A DNA stretch of 64,000 nucleotides from the NCBI GenBank assembly GCA_040954445.1, contig CP144362.1, forward strand, positions 434,001 through 498,000, given 5' to 3'. Shown here one piece after another: positions 25,101-37,100 of this stretch (positions are counted from its first letter, which is position 1; the number at the start of each line of letters is the position of its first letter). The notes beneath the pieces are model-generated. The model was not told where the DNA came from. It saw only the letters and a list, made by a program, of their open reading frames with translations, and did not search any database. A program made the translations under genes and the position numbers. Source of the DNA: Burkholderia sp. (GTDB lineage: Bacteria > Pseudomonadota > Gammaproteobacteria > Burkholderiales > Burkholderiaceae).

Positions 25101-28100
25101 AGCACACCACGATGTCGGCCACCATTTCGCGCACTTGCGCGGCATCGGCCACGTCGGCCCGACGATACCGCAGCCGACCGTTCCCGCCCGTGGTTCGCAG
25201 CCATTGCGCGGCCTCCGCGTCTGGAGCGGCGCGTCCGCAGAGCACCACGGTGGCGTCCGGTGTTTGGCCGAGGATCTCCTCGGCGAGCAGGCGTCCAAGG
25301 CCGCCCAAACCGCCCGTCAGCAAATAGACGCCATGCTCACGCCAGGGTAGCGCCGACATTTGGGCGCCGGTGCTACCAGCCACTTCGGCCCAGGCTGGCG
25401 CGAGCCGCGTGCCGTCCAGATAGCGAAGCTGAGCATGCCATGGCTGCCGCGCGTTCGCCTCGAGCAGAGCTGAAAGACCCACCGGGGGAGCGTCAAATGC
25501 CAGCAGCTGGGTGGACAGGCGCGGGAATTCCAACGTCGCCGTGCGCAGCAGGCCAGACAGGCCGGACAGCAGGGCCGCCCGGCCCCATGCGGGCACCAGC
25601 ACCTGCAGCAGGCAGGCTTGCACCGTCTTCTGTGCCTGTGCTTTGATCAGTTCGAACAGCCCGCGCAATACGCGGCCATACCACTGATCTGGGGCTTCCT
25701 GGATGCTGTCGATCTGGAGATGCGCAAGCAACGAACCATCGGTCGGTTCGTCGAAACGCCAGGCCGCACGATCGGAAACCAGCACGCTGAGCCGCACCGG
25801 CGCGGAGTCGCCGACGAGCGGCACCGGGTCAGGCTTCCAATCGCGGCACCAGAGCAGCACCGGGTCGGCTGAAGCAGGAGCGACCGCCTCGACCGGTCGG
25901 AAAGCAAAACCCAACAAGCGTGCGATCAAGCCGCCTTGGTCATCTAGCAGGTCGATGTCGTATTTGCGCACGGCCTCGTCGGCACGGCTGCCCGCCGTGT
26001 AGCGTACCCAAGCCCACAGCTGGAAACCGGTCGAGGCGCACAGCACCAGACGCTCCAGTGCAAACGGCACGTAGGCACCACCACGCGCGCTGCCTACGCT
26101 CAGGCCCAGCGTGGCCTGCAGGGCCGCGTCGAGCAGGCTCGGATGCAGGCGGTAAGCAGCGGCGGTGGCCTCGCTGTCGAGAGCAGCCGCGGGATCCAGA
26201 ACCAGCCGCGCCAGTACCTCGTCGTGGCCGAGGTGCAGATGCGCGATCGCGCGATGGCTGGGACCGTAGTGGATGCCCACAGCGTCGAAGGCCGCATAAC
26301 AGTCGTCATGGCCTACACCCTGCCTATCCATGCGCGCCAGCAGCGCGCCAAGGTCCTGGCGCTCAAACGCGTTTTCGCGAGCCTCGGCTTTGGCGGCAAG
26401 ACCCTGGCAGTGGACCTGGCCTGCCGCCGCGATCTCGAAGCGCCAGCAGCCATCGCCGTCCCGTGCCTGCAACTCAATGCCCAACGCCACGCCGCCCGCC
26501 GAAGCTTGCAGCGGTCGGCTCCATACCACCGCACTCAGACGCAGTGCTTCGGTGCCGAGCACGCGCGCGGCAGCGGCACAAGCCATCTCCAGGTAGGCCG
26601 CGCCGGGGAAGGTCGGGCGACCGAGGATACGATGATCGCGGAAAAAGGCTTCCTCGCCGCTGAGCTGCGCACTAAAGCGCGGTCCGGTCGCCGTATCGAC
26701 GCGGGCATGCAGCAAGGGATGCATTATCGGCACGCGCGGGGCAGCCGTGACCGTCCGCACAGTAGTCGCGGCTAGCGCGCCGCCGTCCATCCAGTAGTGA
26801 TCGCGGGCGAAGGGATAGCTGGGCAGGTGGATACGGCGCGCGGTCGGACCGGCCAGCGGCCAGTCCACCATCGCGCCGCTGGCCCAGCGCCGGGCCAGCG
26901 CGGCCAGCAGCTCGGGCGTGGCGGCTGCCTCGATCCGGTCCGTCACCAGGGTGCCGTCAGCCAGGCCGTGCACGCCGGCAAGCTCGGCAACATCGGCACC
27001 GTCCGCGTAGGCCTGCAGTTGCGCGATCGCGCCTGCAGCGTTCGCCACCAGCAGGCACCAGCGACGCTTCAACGCGATGCGCCCGTGCTGCAGGGTATGC
27101 GCTACATCGCCCAGGTTCACGCCCTCGCCCGCTTCCCGTAGGTAGCGCGCGAGCTTTCCGGCATAGGCGCGCAGCCGCGTTTCATTGGTTGCCGACAAGG
27201 GCAGTAGATGCCAGCCCGGCTGCTGCGCATCGTCGGCGGCCTCGACCGGATCAACATACTCCTTCAGCACCAGGTGCACGTTGGTGCCGCTGTGGCCGAA
27301 GGAATTAAGTGCGGCCATGCGTGGTCGGCCCGACTCGACCGGCCAGTCGCGATTAGCGGTGGGAATGAAGAACGGCGAATCCTGCCACTCGATCAAGGGG
27401 TTCAGTTCACGGAAATGCAGCAGGCCCGGCGTGCGGCCATGCTTGAGGCTGAGCAGCAGCTTGACCAGGCCGATCACGCCCGAGGCTGCCGCGGTATGGC
27501 CGATATGCGCCTTGGCGCTACCGACCGCGCAGTAGTCGCGATCGGTCGTATGGGCGCGAAACGCGCGTAGCAGCGCATTGGCCTCGACCGGGTCGCCCAG
27601 GCGCGTGCCGGTGCCGTGCGCCTCGACATAGCCAATATGGCGAGGATCAATGCTGAACCTGCGATAGGTTTCCAGTAGCAACTGCTCCTGCGCCTCGCCG
27701 CTGGGCGCTGTGATACCGTTGCTGGCACCGTCCTGATTGATGCCGCTGGCGACGATGCTGGCGTAGATCGGATCGCCATCGCGCAGTGCATCGTCCATGC
27801 GTTTCAGCACCACCATACCGACCGCCTCCGAGAACACCGTGCCATCGGCCGCCGCGTCAAAGCTGTGGCAGCGCCCGCTGTTCGACAGCATGTCGAGCTG
27901 GGCAAGGCTGACCAGGCCGGTTTCGTTGAGCACGGCGTACACGCCGCCGGCCAGCGCCAGCTCGCTTTCGCCGTGGCGCAGGCTCTCGCAAGCTAGGTAG
28001 ATCGCCGTGGCCGAGGATGAGCAGCCGGTATTGATTACCAATGCCGGTCCCTTGAGGTCGAGGAAATACGCCAGGCGCGAGGCGATGATGGCGTCCGAGG

Positions 28101-31100
28101 AGCCGGTGAAGGTCTCGTGGAAATAACCGGATGGCTCAGCACCGACGAAGCTACCAACCCGACGCTGCGCTAGGCTGCGCGGATCGTAGCCAGCATCTTC
28201 TAGCGCCTTCCAGCTTTCCTGCAGCACCAGGCGCTGGTGGGGATTCATCGATTTGGCCTCGCGCGGCGAGATGCTGAAGAACTGCGGATCGAACGCGGCG
28301 CGCGCGGCCAAGGTGCCGCCCCACAGGTAATAGGCCTGCTTGTCGTCGCCCTGGCGCGCGCGGTCCAGGTAAGCGGCGGGCAGCTGAGTGACGCCGTCCA
28401 CGCCGTGCATCAGGTTGTGCCAGAAGGTCTCGGCGTCGTCGGCACCTGGCACCTGCGCCGACATGCCGATTACGGCGATTTCCAAGGGCCCCGTCTCGGC
28501 TCGGCACAGCTCGACTTCCGGCGCTGGGATCAGTTCGTCGACGGCGCCGCTCGCTCTCCCCGACTCGCACGAGGCAGCGACCGCGGGTGCGGGGGGCGGG
28601 CTCGGCAGCGCCTAGAACTGGCCCCACGACGAGCCCCAGCGCAGTGATAGCCTCCCGACGATGACGCTGCAAGATGTGCACGACTAGCCGCTCGAGCGAG
28701 CTGTGTTCAAACAAAATGGTGGTGTTCAGGTTGAGCCCGAGGCGATCGTTGAACTGTTTAACGAGGCCCACACCGAGGATCGAATCGATGCCGTAATCGG
28801 AAAAAGGCATCTGTGTGTCGATCTCGCCCGAGTCGAGTTTCAGCGTGCGGGCGAGTTCCTCCAGTAGTACGCGATGCACGACGGCATCGACCGCGACTGG
28901 TTCCTCGACGGTTGCGTGCGCAACCGCTTGTGGAGGCACGGCTGGCGCTGCCGGACGTGCTTGCGTCGCGACAAAGGCTGTATTTGACACCACGACCGAG
29001 CCATGCCGCCCCTTTTCGGCTCCTCCGCCGCGGGCTTCAGCCTGCCGGACCAGCCCGTTGCTCTGCGCAACCACCAGTTGCTGCCCCAGGTCGAGCCGCT
29101 CCTTCAACAGGAAGTCGATCTCGCCGAAGCCCTCTTCGCGTAGCACGCGCGCCCAGTTCTTCGGGCTCAGTGCTGGGCTGGCCGGCAAGCGCACGGCCGG
29201 ATCGCGATAGCGCCACCAGCCTTCCAGCAAGCCGAAGCTCAGGTGCGTGAACAGCGACTGCCCGGCGATCTCGTTGAGCAACAGTACACCGCCCTTGCGC
29301 AAGGCCGCCTTGGCATTGCGCAGGGCCGTGCGGATCTCACTGGTGGCGTGCAGCACGTTGGCGGCCACCACCAGGTCGAAATAATCGGCGGGCAAGTCTT
29401 GCGCGGCCAGCGGCTGCTCGACGTCGAATAGGCGCGTGACAAGGCTCGGGAAACCGACAGAGAAACGCTCCTGCGCCTGGATCAGGAAGGCGCGCGAGAC
29501 GTCGGTGAAACTATACTCGGCGATATGTTCGTGCACCGGTCGCAAAGCTGCCAGCAAGCCCGCGCTGGTGCCACCGGTGCCCGCGCCGATCTCGAGGATG
29601 CGCAGTTGCGCTCGCGGATCGCGTGCCAGACGCTCACGCAGATAGGCAAGCACCCATTGCTGGAGCCGACCGTTGAACAGGTCAGCCACCGGATTGTCGC
29701 GATAGATAGCCTCCACCAGGGACAGCGAGGATTGCGGAAACAGTACTTCGGTGGCGGTACGTTGTCCGAGCAGGATCGCCGGCAGCGCCTGCAGGCAGTT
29801 GCGCAGCAGGTCCAGCTCGGGCGTGCTGCCGTCGAGGTGGCGGCGCGTGAGCGCATGCTTATCCCATGCGCGCCATAACGCCTCGACCGTGGTAGCCGGC
29901 GGGGGTACCTCAGCCAGCACGCGTCGGCTTTCGGCCAGCCAGCGCTGGTAGAGTGGCAGCACCGGGTGCTCGCCGAGCGTCTCCAACTGCCGTGCCAGTA
30001 GGCCCCTGACCAGGCTTTCCAGGCGCTGGTCGGCGAACAGCAGGTCTTCGCGGCGCAGGGCGGGCACCGGCGTATCGAGCATCACCCGCGCGGTCACGGC
30101 GGGAATCGTGTCGGCGTATTGGCGCAGGCTGTCGCCGCCAACGCCAATGCGCGTCTTCACGAAGCCAAGTTGAGGCACTGGCGCGCGCAGCAGCACTTCT
30201 AGTGCCCGCATCCCCTCAGCCGGTTCGATCGAGCCGATGCCGGCGCGGCGCATGCGCGCCTGGTAGTCAGCGCGGCTGACGATGCCCACGCTGCCCCAGT
30301 AGCCCCAGTTGACGATCTTCACCGGGTAGCGAGCGAGCTGCGCGAGGCGGCGCGCATAGGCATCGGCAAACATGCAGCCGGCGGCGTAGTTGCTCTGCCC
30401 TGCCGCGCGACCGAAGGACATCATTGACGAGAAGAACAACACGAAATCCAACGGCTGGTTCGTGAACACGCGCGTACTTAGCACGGCAGTGTCGACCTTG
30501 GCAGCCAGCGCACCGGAGAATTCAGCCTCCGACATCGAGGCAAGGCCCTGGTCGGCCAGCACTAGGGCCGAGTGCACGATGCCGTCCAAGCGCGGAAACT
30601 CGCGGGCAATTTCTGCGGCAGCGCGTCGCAAGGCGGCTTCGTCGCCCGCGTCGGCCTGGATGTAGCGCGGTACCGGCCCGAGGGCGGCGAGCGCGTCGAT
30701 ACGCTCGCCGATCCGAGCATTGGGCGCGCTGCGCCCCAGCCAAATCAGCTGGGCCTGGTAGCGCTCGATCATATGACGGCTCCAAGCCTCCCCAAGGCCA
30801 CCTGCGCCACCAATCACCAGGTAGATGCCGCCTTGCCGGTATGGCAGCGGAAGGTTCGTTGTGTCGGGCTGGTACGGCAGCAGGCTCTGGCGGAACCACT
30901 CGCCGCCGCGGCGGCACCAGGTGGCACCGTTCTCTTCGGGCGGCAAGCGCCGCCAGTTTCGCCAGTCGTCGGCCTCGTCGACCGCTACATCAACCAGATG
31001 CAGGCGCCAGTGCGGATATTCGCGCGCCAGCGCGCCGGCCAAGCCGTGGATGGCGGCATGGGCGGGCCGCACGGGCAGGCCGTCGCCGAGATCCACTGCT

Positions 31101-34100
31101 TGGGTCGTGACCACCGTCCAAGCCAGGTCGCGCAGGCCATGGCCGGTCGCGAGCAGCGCCTTGACCAGACGGAACAGACCCAGTACGCCCTGCTGCTGCG
31201 CATCAATCAGTTGCGCATTTCCGGGGTCAACATCGGCCTCGCCGGGTGCCACGAACAGCACCTCACAAATCGAGCCGGCCGCGGCCAGTTGCGCGCTCAA
31301 AGCCTCGATGCTCGCGCCCGGCGTCACCACCAACGTTGCCAATCCGACCGCGCCGCCGCGCCAGGCATCGACCATGCCTTGGTCTCCGCCATACAGCAGG
31401 ATGCGGCCTTGGGGCGGAGTGTCCGCGAGTAGTTCGGGGTGGACGGCGTCCCAGACCGGGAGCAGGAATTGTGCCGATTCGGCCTGATTCACCTCACCAC
31501 TCGTTTCGTCAAGCGCGACGTCGAGTGCCGGCGGCTCGCTGGCCCCGGCGGCCTTGTCGGTTTCCCGCGCCGCAGCAGGCGTCTCGCCAACCCAACAGCG
31601 CCGATAATCGAAGGGATAAGCTGGCAGGCTGATGCGCTGCAGCTGGCGGCCCACATGCAGCAGGCGCCAGTCCAGCTCCATACCATTAACCCACAGCTTC
31701 AGCATTAAAGCATATTTCTTCTTCACTACCCAGGAAGCTATTGTGCCCTCCATGTCGTCGTCGGCACCAAGCAGAGACAGGCCGTTCTTGCCAAATTTCG
31801 CCTGCCCTCGATGCAGCTCATGCATGCCGTCCTGTCCGTCGAGAAAAGCCCGTAAACGTTCGTTCAACTGCGCGAACGAGGCCGCTATGAAGCCGAGCCG
31901 ATGTTCCATCGGTTCGCGACCGACCTGCAGCGTATAAGCCAGGTCGCCCAAACGGATCGACGACTCGACCGACGCCACCGATACCGGCGCATAGCCCTGC
32001 GAGGCCAGCCACTCGTCAGCGAGGTGCGCCACCGAGCCAGCGCGAAGCGTAGCGGCCAGCAGCGCTGGCGAGCTTTCGTCGAGTGCCGCGGCTAGGCGGT
32101 TTCTGGCCAGAGCATCCAGGCCGTAAGCCTCAAAGCTCTCATCGATGCTAATTTCGTGCACGTCGACATCGAGCAGCCCGGCCAGCGCCAAGCGGATGTG
32201 CTGCTCCAGTTCTGTGCGCCGGTTGTCATAGACGGAGGCGGTAGACCGATCTAGGCCACGACGCTCCAGGTAGACGAGCAGATCACGGGCACGCCCGCGC
32301 AAGGCGTTCTCGCTGCGGGCCGAGAGCACGATCAGCACGCTCGCCTCGTCTTCCTCCGGCGGCGCATCGGCGAGATGCTCCTGCACCAGTACGTGCGCGT
32401 TGACGCCGCCGAATCCGAACGAGCTCACGCCGGCCAGGCGCGGTGCCGGACGCCCGAAGGCATCCCGACCGGTCGGCCAGGGGCGGTTTTCGCGCACCAG
32501 GTAGAACGGGCTGCCTTCCAGTTCGATATAGGGGTTCACCTGCTCGCAGTGCAGACTTGCCACCAGCGTGCGATGACGCATCTGCAGGACCAGCTTGAGT
32601 AGCCCGGCAATGCCCGCCGCCAGCTCCAAGTGGCCGATATTGGTTTTCACCGAACCCAGGCCGCACCAGGCCCCGCGCATGGGGTGTCCCAGCGTCTTGA
32701 AGGCACTCTTGAGCCCGTTGATCTCGATCGGATCACCCAGGCGGGTACCGGTGCCATGCGCCTCGATATAGCCGATCTGCTCAACCGCCACGCCAGCCTT
32801 ACGGCATGCGCTTTCGATCAGCTCGGCCTGGGCGGAGGGATTGGGCGAGGTCAGCGTATTGGCGCGACCGCCGTGGTTGACGACGCTGGCGCGGATCACT
32901 GCGTGGATGCAGTCGCCGTCAGCACGCGCGGCCGACAGGCGCTTGAGCACCAGCATGCCCACGCCTTCGCCACGCACGTAGCCGTCGGCCTCGCTGGAGA
33001 AGGTCTTGCAGCGACCGTCTTTACTCAGCATGCCAGCCTTGCTGAAGCCGATATGCGAGGTCGGCGAGAGGATCGCCATCACGCCGCCGACCACCGCCAG
33101 GCTGCAATCGCCGGCCGCGATCGCCTGCGCCGCGCGATGCACGGCGACCAGGGACGACGAGCAGGCGGTGTCGATGAACTCGCTGGGGCCGTGCCAGTTC
33201 ATGAAGTGGCTCATGCGCGCCGGGGCCATCGAGGGCAGCAGTCCCATCAGCGTGTGGCTCTCCACCCCGCCATCGGCTGCCACCACGCGCTGGCCGTAGT
33301 CGCTGCCGCCGAGCCCAACGAACACGCCGGTATCGCTGCCAGACAAGGCCTGGCGCGTGTAGCCGGCATCCTCCAGAGCCTGCCAGACATAGCTCATCAA
33401 GAGGCGCTGGTGCGGGTCCATCGCCTCGGCCTCACGCGGCGAGATGCCGAAGAACAGCGGATCGAAATCGGCCACACCGTCGATGAAACCGCCCCACTTG
33501 GCGTCGGTTTTGTTCGGCTCGCGCAGCGGATCGCCGTAGATCTCGCGCCAGTCCCAGCGATCGGCCGGGATCTCGCCGATGCAGTCACGCCCGGCCAGCA
33601 GGTTGTCCCAGAACTCGTCGAGGTCGACCGCCATCGGTAGGCGCGCGCTCATGCCGATGATGGCGATGTCGTCGCTCGCCGTTGCCGCCACCGCACTCGT
33701 CACGGTCGGCATGGATTTAGCTTCTTCAGCGCGTGCTGGCGCAGCGGTCTGCACCAGGAAGTCCAGGCGATCGGCGTGCTCGGCCAGCAGGTGCTCGACG
33801 AAGCGATTGACGGAGGCATGCTCGAAGAAGATCGCCGGCGTCAGGTTCAGGCGCAGTTCCTGGTTGAGACGATTGGCGAGGTTGGTCAGACTGATCGAAT
33901 CGAAGCCGAAGGCGTTGAACTCCTCGTCCAGGTCGACCTGCTCGGTCGGCACGCCCAGCAATTGCGTGACCAGGCCCAGCACCACGCCCCGCAAGCGCGC
34001 GGCAAATGCCTCAACGTCGATCATGGAAACAGCTGCGCTAGCCATGGATGCCTTGTGCGTAGACGGAGTCGAGGAAGGTGCGGCGGGTGCCGTCGGCAAA

Positions 34101-37100
34101 ATGACTGTCGAGGCCACCACGGCACCGGCGACGAGAGATGTCGCTTCCGCCGGCGCGGCCTGGGCCAGGGACGGCACCACGACCTGCGCATATACGCTAG
34201 CCAGCGCCCGGTAGAAGTAGGCCAGCCCCTGCGCGCTCGGCATCGCAACCGACCGCCAGGCTTCGGGCATGCCGGCCAACGCAGCCACCGCCGGGCGCAT
34301 GCCGCCTTCGGCCCACAGCGGCCAGGCGATGGCGAGACTGCGTCCGCGACGATCGCCTCGAGCTACGGCAGTCGCACGCCAATGTGCGAATTCATCGAGG
34401 AAAGCATTAGCTACCGCGTAGTCGCTCTGGCCCACGCTGCCCAGCGCAGATATCGAAGAGAACAGAACAAAGAAGTCGAGGTCCAGCTCGCGCGTTGCGC
34501 GGTCCAGCACGAGGCTGCCGGTCAGCTTTGGTGCCAGCACCGCCCGCGCCTGCTCCTCGCTCTTGTTCAGCAGCAGGCCGTCGCGCAACACGCCGGCCGC
34601 ATGCAACACGCCGCGCAAGGGGCCGAGTGTGCGTGCCGCCTGCACCGCCGCTTCGACCGCCGCAGCGTCAGTGACGTCGGCCTGGCGATAGACCACGCGC
34701 GTGCCCTCGCGGCCCAGGCGCTCGATCCTGGTCGCCTGACCGGGAGCCAGGGCCGAGCGCCCAAGTAGAATGATTCCGGCACCCTCGCAACGGGCCGCGA
34801 TCTCCTGCGCAAAGAGCCAGCCTAGGCCACCGGCACCGCCAGTGATCAGGTAGACACCGCCCTTTCTCCACGGCTGCGAAACCGTTGTCGCAGCGCTCGG
34901 CAGCAACGGTACAAGCGCCCTGCGTTGGCGCCGCCCGTGCAGATGACGGATCTGCGCCTCGGCAGCCTCGCGGCCCTCCTCTCGCAGCAGCGCCGCCAGC
35001 GCGGGCGCAGCGATCGCCGGATCCACGGCAATCAATTGCGCGCTCACGCCTGGGTGTTCCAGGCGCAAGCAACGCACCAGGCCAGCCAACGCAGCCAGGC
35101 TGACCATCTCGCCCTTGGCTGGGATCACTACCTGCAGCAGGCAGCGGCCTCGAGGCTTGTCGCGCATGAAGACCTGCACGCGGGCCAGCAGGCGTAGCGC
35201 GTAGTCCTGCACGCTATCTAGGCCGGTCCCGGCCTCCAGGCGCTCGACGAGGTCCGCGCCGGATTCGGCTTCAAGCCCATGCGCTGGTAGCCCGCACAGC
35301 ACCAGCAATCGTTGCGCATAGGCAGGAGGCGCATCTGCACCGTAGACGAGCGGCGCGTCTTCCCATTGCGGCAGTTGCAGCGAGGGCGCGGCAAGTTTCG
35401 GTACCAGCGCCGCCAGGCGAGCTAGGCCATGCAGGCGCACACGGACCCGCCCCTGCTCGTCGCATAGATCGACGTCCATGCGTTGCACCCGCTCGCCCGC
35501 GCCGATGCCCTGGGTATAACGTACCCAGGCCCACATAACGGGCTCGCACGGTACCAGCAGCTGCACACGCTTCAACTCGAATGGTAGGGAACCGCCCTGC
35601 TCCGAGCTCGCCACGCCGGCGGCGGCACGCAGCGCGTTGATACCGATGAAGGCGGCCTGCACAGCCGCGTCGAGCAGGCTCGGATGCAGGCCGTAACGCT
35701 CGGCACCCTCGTGCCGTGCTGCGGGCAAAACCAGCCTGGCGAGCGCTTGTCCGTCGCCCAGCCATAGTTGTTCCAGCGCACGGAAGGCCGGGCCGTAGCT
35801 GGCACCCCCTTGTTCGAAATCGCGGTAATAGCTGGCGGCATCGCGATGGGCCTGCGCGAGCTGCTGGCGCAGCGTATCCAGCGCCAACAACTCGGCTTCG
35901 CTTTCGACCGTGTCGACCGGCATCACGCGGCCCTGGCTATGCACGATTCGTTCGCCAGCGGCATCGGGCTGGCTGCAGATCTCAAAATCGGCCGAACCGT
36001 CGGCTTGGGGCCGCAAAACAGTATGAACGTCCAGCGGCGCATCCACGCCGACCGGGCGGATCCATACCACGTCGCGCAGCTCGAGCGCGGCTTGCGGCGC
36101 GGCAATCGCCTGGGCAAACGCCGCACAGGCCATTTCTAGATGCGCCACGCCAGGCAGGACCTTGTGGCCGCCCATCACATGGTCCGCCAGGAAAAACTCG
36201 TCGCCGCCGAAGCGCGCGCTGTAGCGATAAGCAGCGAAGTCGCTGGTATTGCGGTGCAGCAATGGATGCAGCACGGCTGCCTGCGTGCTAGCCGCGACCC
36301 GGGCCGCCGTGCGCGGCCAGCGCTTCGGCGAAAACGGGTAAGTCGGCAGACTGACGCGGCGCGCGGACCAGGGCGCGACCGCCTGCAACGCGTTCCAGTC
36401 GATCGGCTCGCCTTGCTGCCAGGCGGCGGCCAGCCCATGGGCATCGCGTTGCAGTTGCCAGCCATCCGCGGGAGCGGGCGGGGAAGCCGCAGCGGCGTCT
36501 TGGGTGTCGACCGTGTCGGCACAGTCATCCAGCGCCGCCAGTAGTTGATCGAGCGTTTCGGCGACGAAGGCGCAACGCGACCGCATCGAACGGCGGCCCG
36601 TCTGCAACGTGTAGGCAATGTCGGCCAGGCGCAGCGAAGCCGCGTACGGACCACGCAGGAACGTCGCGAGGCGTCGCGCATACACGGGAAGGCGATCCGC
36701 CTGCATGGCAGACAACGGAAACACCTGCGCCACGCCAGGAGCCGGCTCGGATTGCAGCAGCCGGGCGGTCGCTGGAGGCCAGGCTTCAAGAATCGCGTGG
36801 GTATTGGTACCGCCGATGCCGAAGGCGCTCAGCCCGGCCAAGCGCGGGCCCGGCGGCCAGGCTTGCAAGTGCTCGGCCACGTAGAATGGCGATGCCGCAA
36901 AATCAATTGCCGGATTTGGCTGCTGATAGTGCAGCGTCGGCGGAATTTCGCCGTGTTCCAGACTCAGCGCCAGCTTGATGCAGCCGGCGAGCCCCGCCGC
37001 AGTATCCAGGTGTCCGAGGTTGCTCTTCACCGAGCCGATCGCGCAATACTGCGTCGCCTGTGTATGACGCCGATAGGTTTCGCTGAGCGCGGTGACCTCG

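Noticed and set aside
22156-28485. A separate gene starting at 28485
   Set aside because: The start is a TTG inside the KS sequence EIAVIGMS; the preceding ACP and linker join it after correcting the G6 run.
8980-30440. KR domains with YAAGC instead of YAAAN as inactive
   Set aside because: The Cys variant with FFSSMMSF is common in trans-AT KRs paired with methyltransferases; Ser and Tyr are present, so no inactivation is claimed.
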